Shown here one piece after another: positions 43,727-50,520 of a stretch of 50,520 bases of DNA (the stretch's first letter is position 1; the number at the start of each line of letters is the position of its first letter). The stretch lies in contig WQSW01000007.1 in NCBI GenBank assembly GCA_009787695.1, forward strand, positions 4,061 to 54,580, in the 5' to 3' direction. The position numbers were made by a program, and so were the translations under genes. This stretch comes from Treponema sp. GTDB taxonomy: Bacteria > Spirochaetota > Spirochaetia > Treponematales > Breznakiellaceae. The notes beneath the pieces were generated by a model. That model made no database searches, was not told the origin of the DNA, and worked only from the letters and a program-made list of their open reading frames with translations.

Positions 43727-43774
43727 ATCAGCAGATTTTCGCGGAAAATAAAAAATCCGCGAAAATCTGCTGAT
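43727..43774. terminator. 19-bp perfect palindrome between convergent genes
   Basis: ATCAGCAGATTTTCGCGGA (43727-43745) and its exact complement TCCGCGAAAATCTGCTGAT (43756-43774) enclose a 10-base A-rich loop. It lies between the lipoprotein gene and trxA. There is no strong U-tract on either side, so it may be a bidirectional, processing-type terminator or a dispersed repeat. Confidence 0.6.
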
Positions 43775-43792
43775 AGTATTAATTACAATTTA

Positions 43793-44113
43793 TTAGATTA
43801 ATTTCTTAAACATTGCCTCGATATCGTATTTAGAAGCAGCTCCGCTTTTTTGAGCCGCAATTTCCCCGTCCTTGTAAACAATCAGCGTGGGAATCGAAAC
43901 AATCCCATGCTGTTCTGCAAGGGTGCCATGCTGATCAATATTAATCTTGCCTGTTTTAATCCTGCCGGAATATTCACCGGCAATCTGATCGATTACAGGA
44001 CCTATCATTTTACACGGGCCGCACCAAGGCGCCCAAAAATCCAGAAGAACAGGAACCGGCGATTTTAACACCTCATCTTGAAAATTGGCTGCCGTTATTT
44101 CAATACTACTCAC
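43793..44113 (-). CDS. trxA: Thioredoxin
   Basis: 106 residues from a GTG at 44113, which has a strong GGGGAGGAAATTT ribosome-binding site. A longer frame to 44161 adds 16 residues that do not fit the family. The active site is WAPWCGPCKM and the cis-Pro lies in VSIPTLIVYK. It reduces protein disulfides in the cytoplasm, using electrons from the TrxB at 29200-30144. Asp in the LLDFWAPW strand is the usual buried acid. It is a monocistronic gene, converging with a lipoprotein. Confidence 0.93.
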   Translation of the reverse strand: MSSIEITAANFQDEVLKSPVPVLLDFWAPWCGPCKMIGPVIDQIAGEYSGRIKTGKINIDQHGTLAEQHGIVSIPTLIVYKDGEIAAQKSGAASKYDIEAMFKKLI

Positions 44114-44177
44114 AAATTTCCTCCCCTTAGATATTTTTATATATATAGCCAAATTTGACAAGTAGGGAATACTGCTA

Positions 44178-44206
44178 TTGACTTGATTTTCTTAAGATGC
44201 TATGAT
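44178..44206 (+). promoter_or_regulatory. Extended -10 promoter of guaB
   Basis: TTGACT (44178-44183), 17-base spacer, TATGAT (44201-44206) preceded by TGC (extended -10). The predicted leader is about 140 nt. I see no strong hairpin or riboswitch motif in it. GGGAGG precedes the guaB ATG. Confidence 0.6.
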
Positions 44207-44352
44207 CGACTATGGAAGCTTATAATATTTTTCAAAACAGATTACAAATCAATCAAAATTATCTATTTGTTCATGAAAGCATTAAAATTATGCATTTTTC
44301 TGCAAATTTTCCCGCGCAAAAAAGATATAAAACAATTATGGGAGGAAATTAA

Positions 44353-45789
44353 ATGTATAGCGAAGGTTTATCATATGACGATGTTCTTTTACAGCCCGGA
44401 TATTCGGAAATCTTGCCGAAAGACTGTAATGTAAAAACTGTACTGTGCGCCGGAATAAATCTTGATGTACCGATTATTTCTGCTGCGATGGATACAGTTA
44501 CGGAAGAAAAACTCGCAATCGCAATCGCACTTGAAGGCGGAGCAGGCGTTATCCACCGCAACCTAAAACCTGATGAGCAGGCAAGACAGGTTGCAAGTGT
44601 AAAACGCTTTTTAAATTGGATAATTGATTCGCCTGTAACTGTCCCTGAAGGTGCATATGTTCGTGATGTAAGAGTTTTAGTAGATACATTCGGTGTATCA
44701 GGATTACCGGTTGTAGACAATGACGGAAAATTAAAGGGGATTATCACAAACCGCGATCTTCGTTTTTGCCGCGATGATTCGCTTCCTGTAGTTAATGCAA
44801 TGACAAGCGAAGTTGTAGTTATCTCAGGAGAGCCGACAGTCGAAAAAGTACGTGAAAAATTTTACGAGTTTAGAATTGAAAAACTCCCTGTTGTAGACAG
44901 TGAAGGACATCTTACAGGGCTAATCACTGTCACCGACATGGAAAAAAATGAAAACTTCCCCAATGCGGCAGTGGATAAAAGCGGAAGGCTTATAGTAGGC
45001 GCTGCAATATCGCCTCAGGATTATAAAGTGCGCCTTCCTTTATTAAAAAAAGCAAAAGTTGATTTTGTCGTAATTGATACAGCACACGGCGATTCAAAAA
45101 ATGTAATGGAAGCGATACGCCAAATAAAAAAAGAATATAATATTCCCGTAATCGGCGGAAATGTCGCAACAAAAGAAGGAACACAAAGATTAATTGATGC
45201 AGGCGTTGATGCCGTAAAAACCGGTATAGGACCGGGCTCTATCTGCACAACACGCGTTGTTGCAGGAATCGGTGTCCCTCAATTTACAGCTGTTTTAGAT
45301 TGCGCAGAGGTTGCCGCAAAAGCAAAAATCCCTGTGATAGCGGACGGCGGAATAAAGTTTTCAGGCGACATAACAAAGGCGATAGGAGCGGGCGCTTCTG
45401 TTGTAATGATAGGCAATTTATTTGCAGGTTTAAAAGAATCACCCGGAAGCGAAATCTTTTTTGACGGAAGAATCTACAAAGAATACAGGGGAATGGGCAG
45501 CATGGGCGCCATTGCAGACGGAGCTGGCGACCGTTATCAGATAAGCAAAGATGAAGAGCCCGTCCCTGAAGGCATCGAAGGGAGAGTCCCATACAAAGGA
45601 GAGCTTAGAACATACCTGCATCAATTAGTCGCAGGCTTACGCAAAGGCATGGGCTATTGCGGCTGCCGCAGCATAGAAGAGCTAAAAAACTACCGCAGGT
45701 TTGTAAAAATCACAGCAGCCGGAATGAGAGAAAGCCATCCGCATGATGTGCAGATAACACAAGAGGCTCCCAATTATTCAAGGTTATAA
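44353..45789 (+). CDS. guaB: IMP dehydrogenase
   Basis: 478 residues, near normal for bacterial GuaB. The N-terminal barrel half ([17 protein letters not shown]) is interrupted by a CBS pair (about residues 94-200: [22 protein letters not shown] in part; [15 protein letters not shown]). The catalytic Cys is C298 in [10 protein letters not shown]. The phosphate-binding [10 protein letters not shown] and the flap with YRGMGSMGA follow. It oxidises IMP to XMP with NAD, committing purines to GMP. It is preceded by its own strong promoter and followed, 26 bases on, by the DUF2400 gene. The C terminus ([13 protein letters not shown]) matches the family. Confidence 0.97.
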   Translation: MYSEGLSYDDVLLQPGYSEILPKDCNVKTVLCAGINLDVPIISAAMDTVTEEKLAIAIALEGGAGVIHRNLKPDEQARQVASVKRFLNWIIDSPVTVPEGAYVRDVRVLVDTFGVSGLPVVDNDGKLKGIITNRDLRFCRDDSLPVVNAMTSEVVVISGEPTVEKVREKFYEFRIEKLPVVDSEGHLTGLITVTDMEKNENFPNAAVDKSGRLIVGAAISPQDYKVRLPLLKKAKVDFVVIDTAHGDSKNVMEAIRQIKKEYNIPVIGGNVATKEGTQRLIDAGVDAVKTGIGPGSICTTRVVAGIGVPQFTAVLDCAEVAAKAKIPVIADGGIKFSGDITKAIGAGASVVMIGNLFAGLKESPGSEIFFDGRIYKEYRGMGSMGAIADGAGDRYQISKDEEPVPEGIEGRVPYKGELRTYLHQLVAGLRKGMGYCGCRSIEELKNYRRFVKITAAGMRESHPHDVQITQEAPNYSRL

Positions 45790-45815
45790 CAAGGGGAAGA
45801 TTTTCACCGTATAAT

Positions 45816-46562
45816 ATGAAAACGAAATCGTTAAAACATGAACTAGATACATGGTACGAAAAAATATGCACGCCAGATTTTATCCCTTTTGATCCTGTTC
45901 AGTTTCCGCGAATGTTTTCTAAGCGCGAGGATATAGAAATCGCCGCTTTTCTTGCAGCAACTATCGCATGGGGAAGACGCGATCTTATTTTACGATCTGC
46001 AAATAAGATGTTCACTCTAATGAGGCAAAGCCCTTATGATTTTATTTTATCAGGCGATTATAAAAAACTTAAAAACAATAATATACACCGCACTTTTTTT
46101 GAAAGCGATTTAAAATATTTTTGCAAAGGGTTTGAACACTGTTATGCGCAATACGGTAATCTTGAAAAATTATTTTCAAGCGCATCAAATATTTGGGAAG
46201 GTATTGCCCTCTTTCGCGAAGAAATGGCTGGCGCAAACAAAGGGTGTTATTCAAAACATATTTCCAATCCCGGCGCAGAGGATACAAACGGCTCTGCCTG
46301 CAAACGGTTAAACCTAGCCCTTCGCTGGCTTGTGCGAAAAGGACCTGTTGATTTAGGTCTTTGGAAAAAAATAAAACCCTCTTCTCTCTTTATCCCCATC
46401 GATGTTCATGTTGCGCGTACTGCAAGGACTCTGCATCTGTTGGATCGCAATTCCAATGATAAAAGAGCTGTAATTGAACTTACAGAGAAATTACGCGAAT
46501 TTTGCGAAGAAGACCCGGTTAAATATGATTTTGCGCTTTTCGGGATGGGGGTTGAGGGTTAA
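45816..46562 (+). CDS. TIGR02757/DUF2400 family protein
   Basis: 248 residues. It fits the TIGR02757 family: IEIAAFLAATIAWGRRDLILRSANKM in part, FEHCYAQYGNLEKLF, KRLNLALRWLVRKGPVDLGLWKKI in part, and PIDVHVARTARTLHLL, ending in KYDFALFGMGVEG. The helical build with helix-hairpin-helix-like segments resembles DNA glycosylases, but no activity is established to my knowledge. It has no clear Shine-Dalgarno: TATAAT abuts the ATG, so it may be transcribed with guaB, or the start may lie elsewhere. Confidence 0.83.
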   Translation: MKTKSLKHELDTWYEKICTPDFIPFDPVQFPRMFSKREDIEIAAFLAATIAWGRRDLILRSANKMFTLMRQSPYDFILSGDYKKLKNNNIHRTFFESDLKYFCKGFEHCYAQYGNLEKLFSSASNIWEGIALFREEMAGANKGCYSKHISNPGAEDTNGSACKRLNLALRWLVRKGPVDLGLWKKIKPSSLFIPIDVHVARTARTLHLLDRNSNDKRAVIELTEKLREFCEEDPVKYDFALFGMGVEG

Positions 46563-46601
46563 ATTCTTTCAAAAAAAATTGATTAATTTTATTAAAGATA
46601 C

Positions 46602-46647
46602 TTGACAATTCATTCTTTTATCATAATAATAGTGAGTAAGTACTCAC
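46602..46647 (+). promoter_or_regulatory. Promoter and TetR-type operator of the efflux operon
   Basis: TTGACA (46602-46607), 17 bases, AATAAT (46625-46630). Immediately downstream, GTGAGTA-AG-TACTCAC (46632-46647) is a perfect 7-bp inverted repeat with a two-base centre, typical of a TetR-family operator. Binding would block initiation. The TetR gene is in the same operon. Confidence 0.7.
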
Positions 46648-46668
46648 TCACTAGAAAATGAGGGAAAA

Positions 46669-47403
46669 ATGAAGGAAACCAGTATCATACTTGACAAAAT
46701 CAACCATTATTTCGGGGACAAACAGGTTCTTTTTGACATTAATTTGAATATAGAGCGCGGAATAATCTACGGATTTTTAGGGCCTTCCGGCTGCGGAAAA
46801 ACCACAACTGTAAAAATAATGGCAGGTATTTTAGAAGCAACATCCGGCGCCGTGCAGGTGTTAGGTGAAACTATGCCGAAACTTTCACTTATGAAACGTC
46901 TTGGATATATGGCGCAATCGGACGCGTTATATGCAAACCTAACCGCAGAGGAAAATCTGATTTTTTTCAGCTCGCTTTACGGAATTCAAAAAGAAAAATC
47001 AAAGGAAAAAATTGATGAGGTTATGTTGTTGGTAAATCTGACGGATCACAAATCAAAACTTGTGTCGGCTTATTCAGGCGGAATGAAACGCCGTCTCTCC
47101 CTTGCTATGTCTTTGCTTCATGAACCTGAAATATTAATACTTGACGAGCCGACAGTAGGTATCGATCCTGTTCTTAGAAAAACAATTTGGGACGCTCTGA
47201 CATCAATGGCAGAACGCGGAATGACAATTATTGTAACTACTCATGTTATGGATGAAGCTGAAAAATGCCGCGAACTTGCAATGATGCGTGACGGAAGATT
47301 GATTGCACAAGGCTCTCCTTTAGAATTGCGTACCGGTATCGGCGCTTCAACCATTGAAGAAGCTTTCATTTATTACGGGAAAGGAGATCATGATGAAAGT
47401 TAA
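46669..47403 (+). CDS. ABC transporter ATP-binding protein (efflux type)
   Basis: 244 residues. Walker A GPSGCGKTT (about 38-46), signature YSGGMKRRLS, Walker B ILILDEPTVG with the catalytic Glu, and the H-loop VTTHVMDEAEK. The type is that of ABC-2 efflux pumps (DrrA/YbhF-like). It powers the permease encoded directly downstream. The start ATG has GAGGGA upstream. The stop overlaps the permease start region by about ten bases, giving translational coupling. Expression is controlled by the operator just upstream. Confidence 0.93.
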   Translation: MKETSIILDKINHYFGDKQVLFDINLNIERGIIYGFLGPSGCGKTTTVKIMAGILEATSGAVQVLGETMPKLSLMKRLGYMAQSDALYANLTAEENLIFFSSLYGIQKEKSKEKIDEVMLLVNLTDHKSKLVSAYSGGMKRRLSLAMSLLHEPEILILDEPTVGIDPVLRKTIWDALTSMAERGMTIIVTTHVMDEAEKCRELAMMRDGRLIAQGSPLELRTGIGASTIEEAFIYYGKGDHDES

Positions 47404-48424
47404 AATACAACCTGCGGTTGCATTTGCCCTGCGGATTTTACAGCAGATGCGTCATGATAAAAGAACTCTTGCTCTTATGTTGATGGCTCCGGTCCTTGTT
47501 TTAACATTGCTTTATTTTATTCTTGACGATACAAGCATTGAAGGTCATGTAGCTGTAATAAACGCACCTTTAAATTTTATAGACGCTCTTTCGGATTTTA
47601 ATATTACAGCTTCCTATTATAATGAGCATGATGCGAAAATCGCTCTTGAGAGGGGAGAAGCAGATGCAAGTATAAATATTATTAACGGAAAATCATTTAT
47701 CGAAATTGACGGCAGTAAACCTGATAAGGCAAAGTTTATCCTTAACGGTCTTGAAACGGCAAAGATGAATTTATATCAAAACAGGCCCGATTTAAAGTCC
47801 GATATTTTTTATGTTTACGGATACGATGATTTTAGTATGTTTGATAATTTTGGTTCAATATTGATAGGCTTTCTGATTTTTTTCTTTGTTTTTTTAGTTG
47901 CAGGAATTTCATTTCTGCAGGAGAGAACAACAGGAACTTTGGAAAAACTTCTTTCTACGCCGATACAAAGATGGGAAATTGTCGCAGGTTATGTTCTTGG
48001 ATTTGGAATTATTACTTTGCTTCAGTCTATTATTATATGCCTCTTTGTAGTTTATATTCTCGGTGTAATGATGATAGGCTCTATATTCCTTGTGCTTTTA
48101 ATAACATTTTGCACAACAATGATGGCATTAACACTCGGTATTTTAATTTCAACAGCTGCTAATAACGAATTCCAAATGATACAATTTATCCCGATTATTA
48201 TTGTTCCGCAAGTTTTTTTCTCAGGGTTATTCCAGCTCTCGCCTGTTTGGGAAACAGTAGGAAAATTTATGCCTCTACATTATGTAGCAGAAGCTTTAAT
48301 GAAAGTGATGATAAAAGGCGGCGGCTTTTTTGATATTTATCTAGATATTTTTGTAATGCTGGGATTATCTTTATTTTTTATTTTACTCAATATACGTCTT
48401 CTTAAGCGTTACAGAAAAATTTAA
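47393..48424 (+). CDS. ABC-2 type transporter permease
   Basis: About 343 residues from the ATG at 47393, which has AAGGAG six bases upstream; ATG at 47390 is equally in frame. One N-terminal membrane segment (TLALMLMAPVLVLTLLYFIL) is followed by a ~140-residue extracytoplasmic domain. Five or so C-terminal membrane segments follow, including the ABC-2 signature LQERTTGTLEKLLSTPIQRWEIVAGYVLG (two parts). This layout matches YbhS/YhhJ-type exporters. The substrate is unknown. It overlaps the ATPase gene and precedes the TetR gene by ten bases. Confidence 0.92.
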   Translation: MKVKIQPAVAFALRILQQMRHDKRTLALMLMAPVLVLTLLYFILDDTSIEGHVAVINAPLNFIDALSDFNITASYYNEHDAKIALERGEADASINIINGKSFIEIDGSKPDKAKFILNGLETAKMNLYQNRPDLKSDIFYVYGYDDFSMFDNFGSILIGFLIFFFVFLVAGISFLQERTTGTLEKLLSTPIQRWEIVAGYVLGFGIITLLQSIIICLFVVYILGVMMIGSIFLVLLITFCTTMMALTLGILISTAANNEFQMIQFIPIIIVPQVFFSGLFQLSPVWETVGKFMPLHYVAEALMKVMIKGGGFFDIYLDIFVMLGLSLFFILLNIRLLKRYRKI

Positions 48425-48434
48425 AGGAGGAAAT

Positions 48435-49094
48435 ATGGAAGAATACAAATGGCTGAATAATATACTTAATGATGATACTGAAAAAATAACAGACAAGCAA
48501 AAACTAATTATAAGAGCTGCAATAGAACTATTCAGTAAACAAGGATATGCCGCAACATCAACCAGAGAAATTGCTCAAAAAGCGGGAGTTGCCGAAGGAT
48601 CGGTTTTTAAATTATTCCCGACAAAAAAAGATTTAATTTTATGGATTATTAAACACATTATTAAAACGTCTCTTTTTCCGCTTATTTCAAGCGGAATTAA
48701 TGAATTAATGGAAAAACCATTTAACAGCCGCGAAGATTTTCTTAACGCGTTTTTTGAAAACCGCTTAGAGCTTATTCAAGAAGGGGCTCCGTTATTTAAA
48801 ATATTAATTCAAGAGATTCCTTTTCAGCCTGAAATACGCGCGATGCTGCTGGAGCAATTTAAAAAATTGCCGTTAGATATAATTGCGAAAAAATTAATTA
48901 CGACAGAAATAAACAGTGATTTTAATGAAATCGATATTATTAATATAATAATAACCTGCCTTACAGGTTTTTTCTTTTCACGTATTATAATGTTTCCGGA
49001 AATTTTCCCGGAGAACAGGATAAAAAATGATGCGGCGGTTCTTGTGCGTTTTATGAGCCGCGGATTTAAAAGCGAAAAGGAGCAGAATTTATGA
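48435..49094 (+). CDS. TetR/AcrR-family regulator of the efflux operon
   Basis: 219 residues. The N-terminal HTH (about 22-70) reads IIRAAIELFSKQGYAATSTREIAQKAG in two parts and AEGSVFKLFPTKKDLI, typical of the TetR family. The C-terminal ligand-binding domain is helical with a hydrophobic stretch near 170-190. It lies inside the efflux operon, third gene, so it probably represses its own operon through the GTGAGTA/TACTCAC operator. The gene overlaps the MFP gene by four bases. The inducer is unknown and is likely a transported compound. Confidence 0.9.
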   Translation: MEEYKWLNNILNDDTEKITDKQKLIIRAAIELFSKQGYAATSTREIAQKAGVAEGSVFKLFPTKKDLILWIIKHIIKTSLFPLISSGINELMEKPFNSREDFLNAFFENRLELIQEGAPLFKILIQEIPFQPEIRAMLLEQFKKLPLDIIAKKLITTEINSDFNEIDIINIIITCLTGFFFSRIIMFPEIFPENRIKNDAAVLVRFMSRGFKSEKEQNL

Positions 49095-50104
49095 AAAAAG
49101 ATATACCGGTAAAAAAGATTGTTCCGATTCTTGTTTTATTAACAATAATCATTTTAATTCTTTTTAATTTATTGCGCGGCGGCAATTTAAAATTACAAGG
49201 AGTTATTGAAGGGACAATATATTCGCAAATAACAGAGGTTTCCGGGAAAATAATAGAGATGAACGTACAGCTCGGAAGCCGGGTAAAAGCAGGAGATCTG
49301 ATTGCGCGCCTTGATTCAATAAATCAGCAATATACTCTGGAACAGCTTCAGATCGCTCTTGAAAAGACGCAGCTCATGAGTCAGGAAGAATTGATTAGAG
49401 CGCGCAGTAATGTCAATATAGCGGAAGCAAATTACCGCAGCGCGCAAGCAAGTTTTGTTCAAGCAAGGAATGACTTGATTTCACTTGAAAAAATGTTTGA
49501 AATAGGAGGCATTGCACGTATTGATTTTGACAATGCAAAACACAGGGAAACGCTTACATCTCAAGCACTGGAAGCATCTTTAAATCAGCTTCAAACAGCA
49601 CAAGCGCATTATTCATTTTTGCAGAACGGAATGGATAACAGAAATATTACACAAACAGGGTTTACACAAACAGGGTTTGCGTTAGCCGAAATTGATATAA
49701 GAGATATTGAAAGCAGAATAAGGCAGATGCAGGATATGCTTCAGAAATATGAAATCAAAGCAAATTGTGACGGTATTTTAATAAGTATTAATTACAATAT
49801 GGGCTCAATGGTTAATGCAGGATATAACATAGCGGATATTTCTGCGGAAAATGAAAAATTTGTTGTTTTTTATTTTCCAAACGAATATATAAATAAAATT
49901 TCTTACGGGCAGAAAATAAAAGTTAAATCCGGCAGCGAGGAATTGCAAGGGGAAGTGCGTTATATCGATGTCAGAAGCCAATACACACCGAAAGACATGC
50001 AGACATCTGCGATGAAAAATAAATTCAGCGTAAAAATTAAACTGCTCCTTCCTTCTGTAACCGCATTAATTCCCGGCAATAAGGTTGAGGTTTTTATTAA
50101 ATAA
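49091..50104 (+). CDS. HlyD-type membrane fusion protein
   Basis: 337 residues. A single N-terminal membrane anchor (KIVPILVLLTIIILILFNLL) is followed by a biotinyl-lipoyl-like half (EVSGKIIEMNVQLGSRVKAGDLIARLD in two parts). A long coiled-coil hairpin follows (about 85-185), then the second lipoyl half (KANCDGILISINYNMGSMV) and a beta barrel. It links the inner-membrane ABC exporter to the outer membrane. No TolC-type gene is in the window. Within the hairpin, ITQTGFTQTGFA is encoded by a 15-bp tandem duplication (49651-49680). Confidence 0.9.
   Translation: MKKDIPVKKIVPILVLLTIIILILFNLLRGGNLKLQGVIEGTIYSQITEVSGKIIEMNVQLGSRVKAGDLIARLDSINQQYTLEQLQIALEKTQLMSQEELIRARSNVNIAEANYRSAQASFVQARNDLISLEKMFEIGGIARIDFDNAKHRETLTSQALEASLNQLQTAQAHYSFLQNGMDNRNITQTGFTQTGFALAEIDIRDIESRIRQMQDMLQKYEIKANCDGILISINYNMGSMVNAGYNIADISAENEKFVVFYFPNEYINKISYGQKIKVKSGSEELQGEVRYIDVRSQYTPKDMQTSAMKNKFSVKIKLLLPSVTALIPGNKVEVFIK
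49651..49680. repeat. 15-bp tandem duplication inside the membrane fusion protein gene
   Basis: Two head-to-tail units ACAAACAGGGTTTAC and ACAAACAGGGTTTGC. The second differs at one base from the unit duplicated in deoC (ACAAACAGAGTTTGC on its coding strand). Both are quasi-palindromic (CAAAC-NNN-GTTT) and in the same peptide phase (QTGF, QTEF). Confidence 0.9.
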
Positions 50105-50237
50105 AATTATATTAAAATTATATATCTTTAGAATAAAAAATACTAAAACAAGCTCTAACCGTATATTCATTTTTTCCTTGCTCACAATAGTAAATTTGCT
50201 TATTTTTATATATATATGATTTAATTGAGGAGGAATT

Positions 50238-50513
50238 ATGAAAACAGAACTGTTTTTTGAACCAACATTTGTTGAACCGAAACAGCTTGTCGGCACTAAA
50301 TGGGTAGGTTGGAGCGATCTTGCTACCAACCAAATGTCAGTGGAATTTGTGGACATGACAAATTGCATTTATACCTCACAGCCAAAAAGATTTCCATTAA
50401 AGTACAATATCACCGAAGGAAAAATATTCATCAATTGTATTAAAGGATCTTTTGAACTCAGAGGAAATGTGCTTTATAACAACGAACTTCCGGTTTTTGA
50501 AAAAGCAGCATAA
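50238..50513 (+). CDS. Conserved 91-residue orphan protein, copy B
   Basis: Same length as the protein at 18141-18416, and 52 of 91 residues are identical in an ungapped alignment by eye. Conserved blocks are LVGTKWVGWSDL, YTSQPKRFPL, EGKIFI, SFELRGN and LPVFEKAA. The N-terminal 15 residues diverge. No signal peptide or membrane segment is visible. GAGGAGG precedes the ATG. It follows the efflux operon with a 133-base AT-rich gap, in which I see no terminator, so it probably has its own promoter. The family is unknown to me. Confidence 0.8.
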   Translation: MKTELFFEPTFVEPKQLVGTKWVGWSDLATNQMSVEFVDMTNCIYTSQPKRFPLKYNITEGKIFINCIKGSFELRGNVLYNNELPVFEKAA

Positions 50514-50520
50514 CGAATTT

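Noticed and set aside
44207-44352. Possible purine riboswitch in the guaB leader
   Set aside because: I could not find the conserved purine riboswitch core or paired stems; only an AT-rich leader is visible.
44183-44434. 83-residue plus-strand frame upstream of guaB
   Set aside because: It overlaps the guaB start out of frame and begins inside the guaB promoter; composition is non-coding in character.

Overview
The window is a compact, AT-rich bacterial chromosome segment with short intergenic gaps. I infer an anaerobic spirochaete close to Treponema. The reasons are the many lipoproteins with relaxed lipoboxes, a complete NAD-linked [FeFe]-hydrogenase operon, abundant second-messenger proteins, and a DUF115/Maf-type protein of the kind used for flagellin modification. 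This is inference from gene content; there is no rRNA to confirm it. I saw no tRNA, rRNA, CRISPR array, transposase or prophage. No stretch longer than 300 bases lacks a gene; the longest, 22149-22388, holds a palindromic repeat and a promoter.

Layout. 1-4534: the end of an MFS transporter, a class III cyclase-like protein, a TPR protein overlapping a YmdB-family protein that has lost most metal ligands, and an Hsp20 gene with a structured leader. 4596-8576: a SiaABCD-type signalling cluster (PP2C phosphatase, diguanylate cyclase, SiaC, SiaB kinase, second SiaC). 8573-15875 (minus strand): hndA, a GHKL ATPase, hndB, hndC and hndD, then a purine permease and deoC. 16039-18071: divergent from the hydrogenase operon, two overlapping cNMP-binding/GGDEF proteins, one degenerate and one with an intact active site. 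18141-22148: a 91-residue orphan, an acyl-CoA synthetase, an XRE-cupin regulator, a lipoprotein and a nuclease-like protein. 22389-31701: two related lipoproteins (one with a nine-cysteine insert), a solitary ribbon-helix-helix protein, a beta-barrel protein, a GNAT, a GH3 glycosidase, thioredoxin reductase and a transglutaminase-like protein.

31712-45789 is mostly housekeeping: a YbhJ-like aconitase homologue, a leucine-rich-repeat protein, a NodB-family lipoprotein lacking catalytic residues, lepA, an HNH-like/XRE divergent pair, a DUF115 protein, a PpiD-like chaperone, an LTD-like lipoprotein, thioredoxin and guaB. 45816-50513 holds a DUF2400 protein, an ABC-2/MFP efflux operon with its own TetR regulator and operator, and a second copy of the 91-residue orphan.

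Themes. (1) Signalling is dense: two catalytically intact diguanylate cyclases, a degenerate one, a cyclase-like protein and a partner-switch phosphatase/kinase/SiaC module. (2) At least two enzyme-family proteins look like pseudoenzymes. (3) Several genes have a good -10 box only 5-8 nt before the start codon and no Shine-Dalgarno, pointing to leaderless mRNAs. (4) A dispersed 15-bp quasi-palindrome occurs inside three unrelated coding regions, twice as an in-frame tandem duplication.
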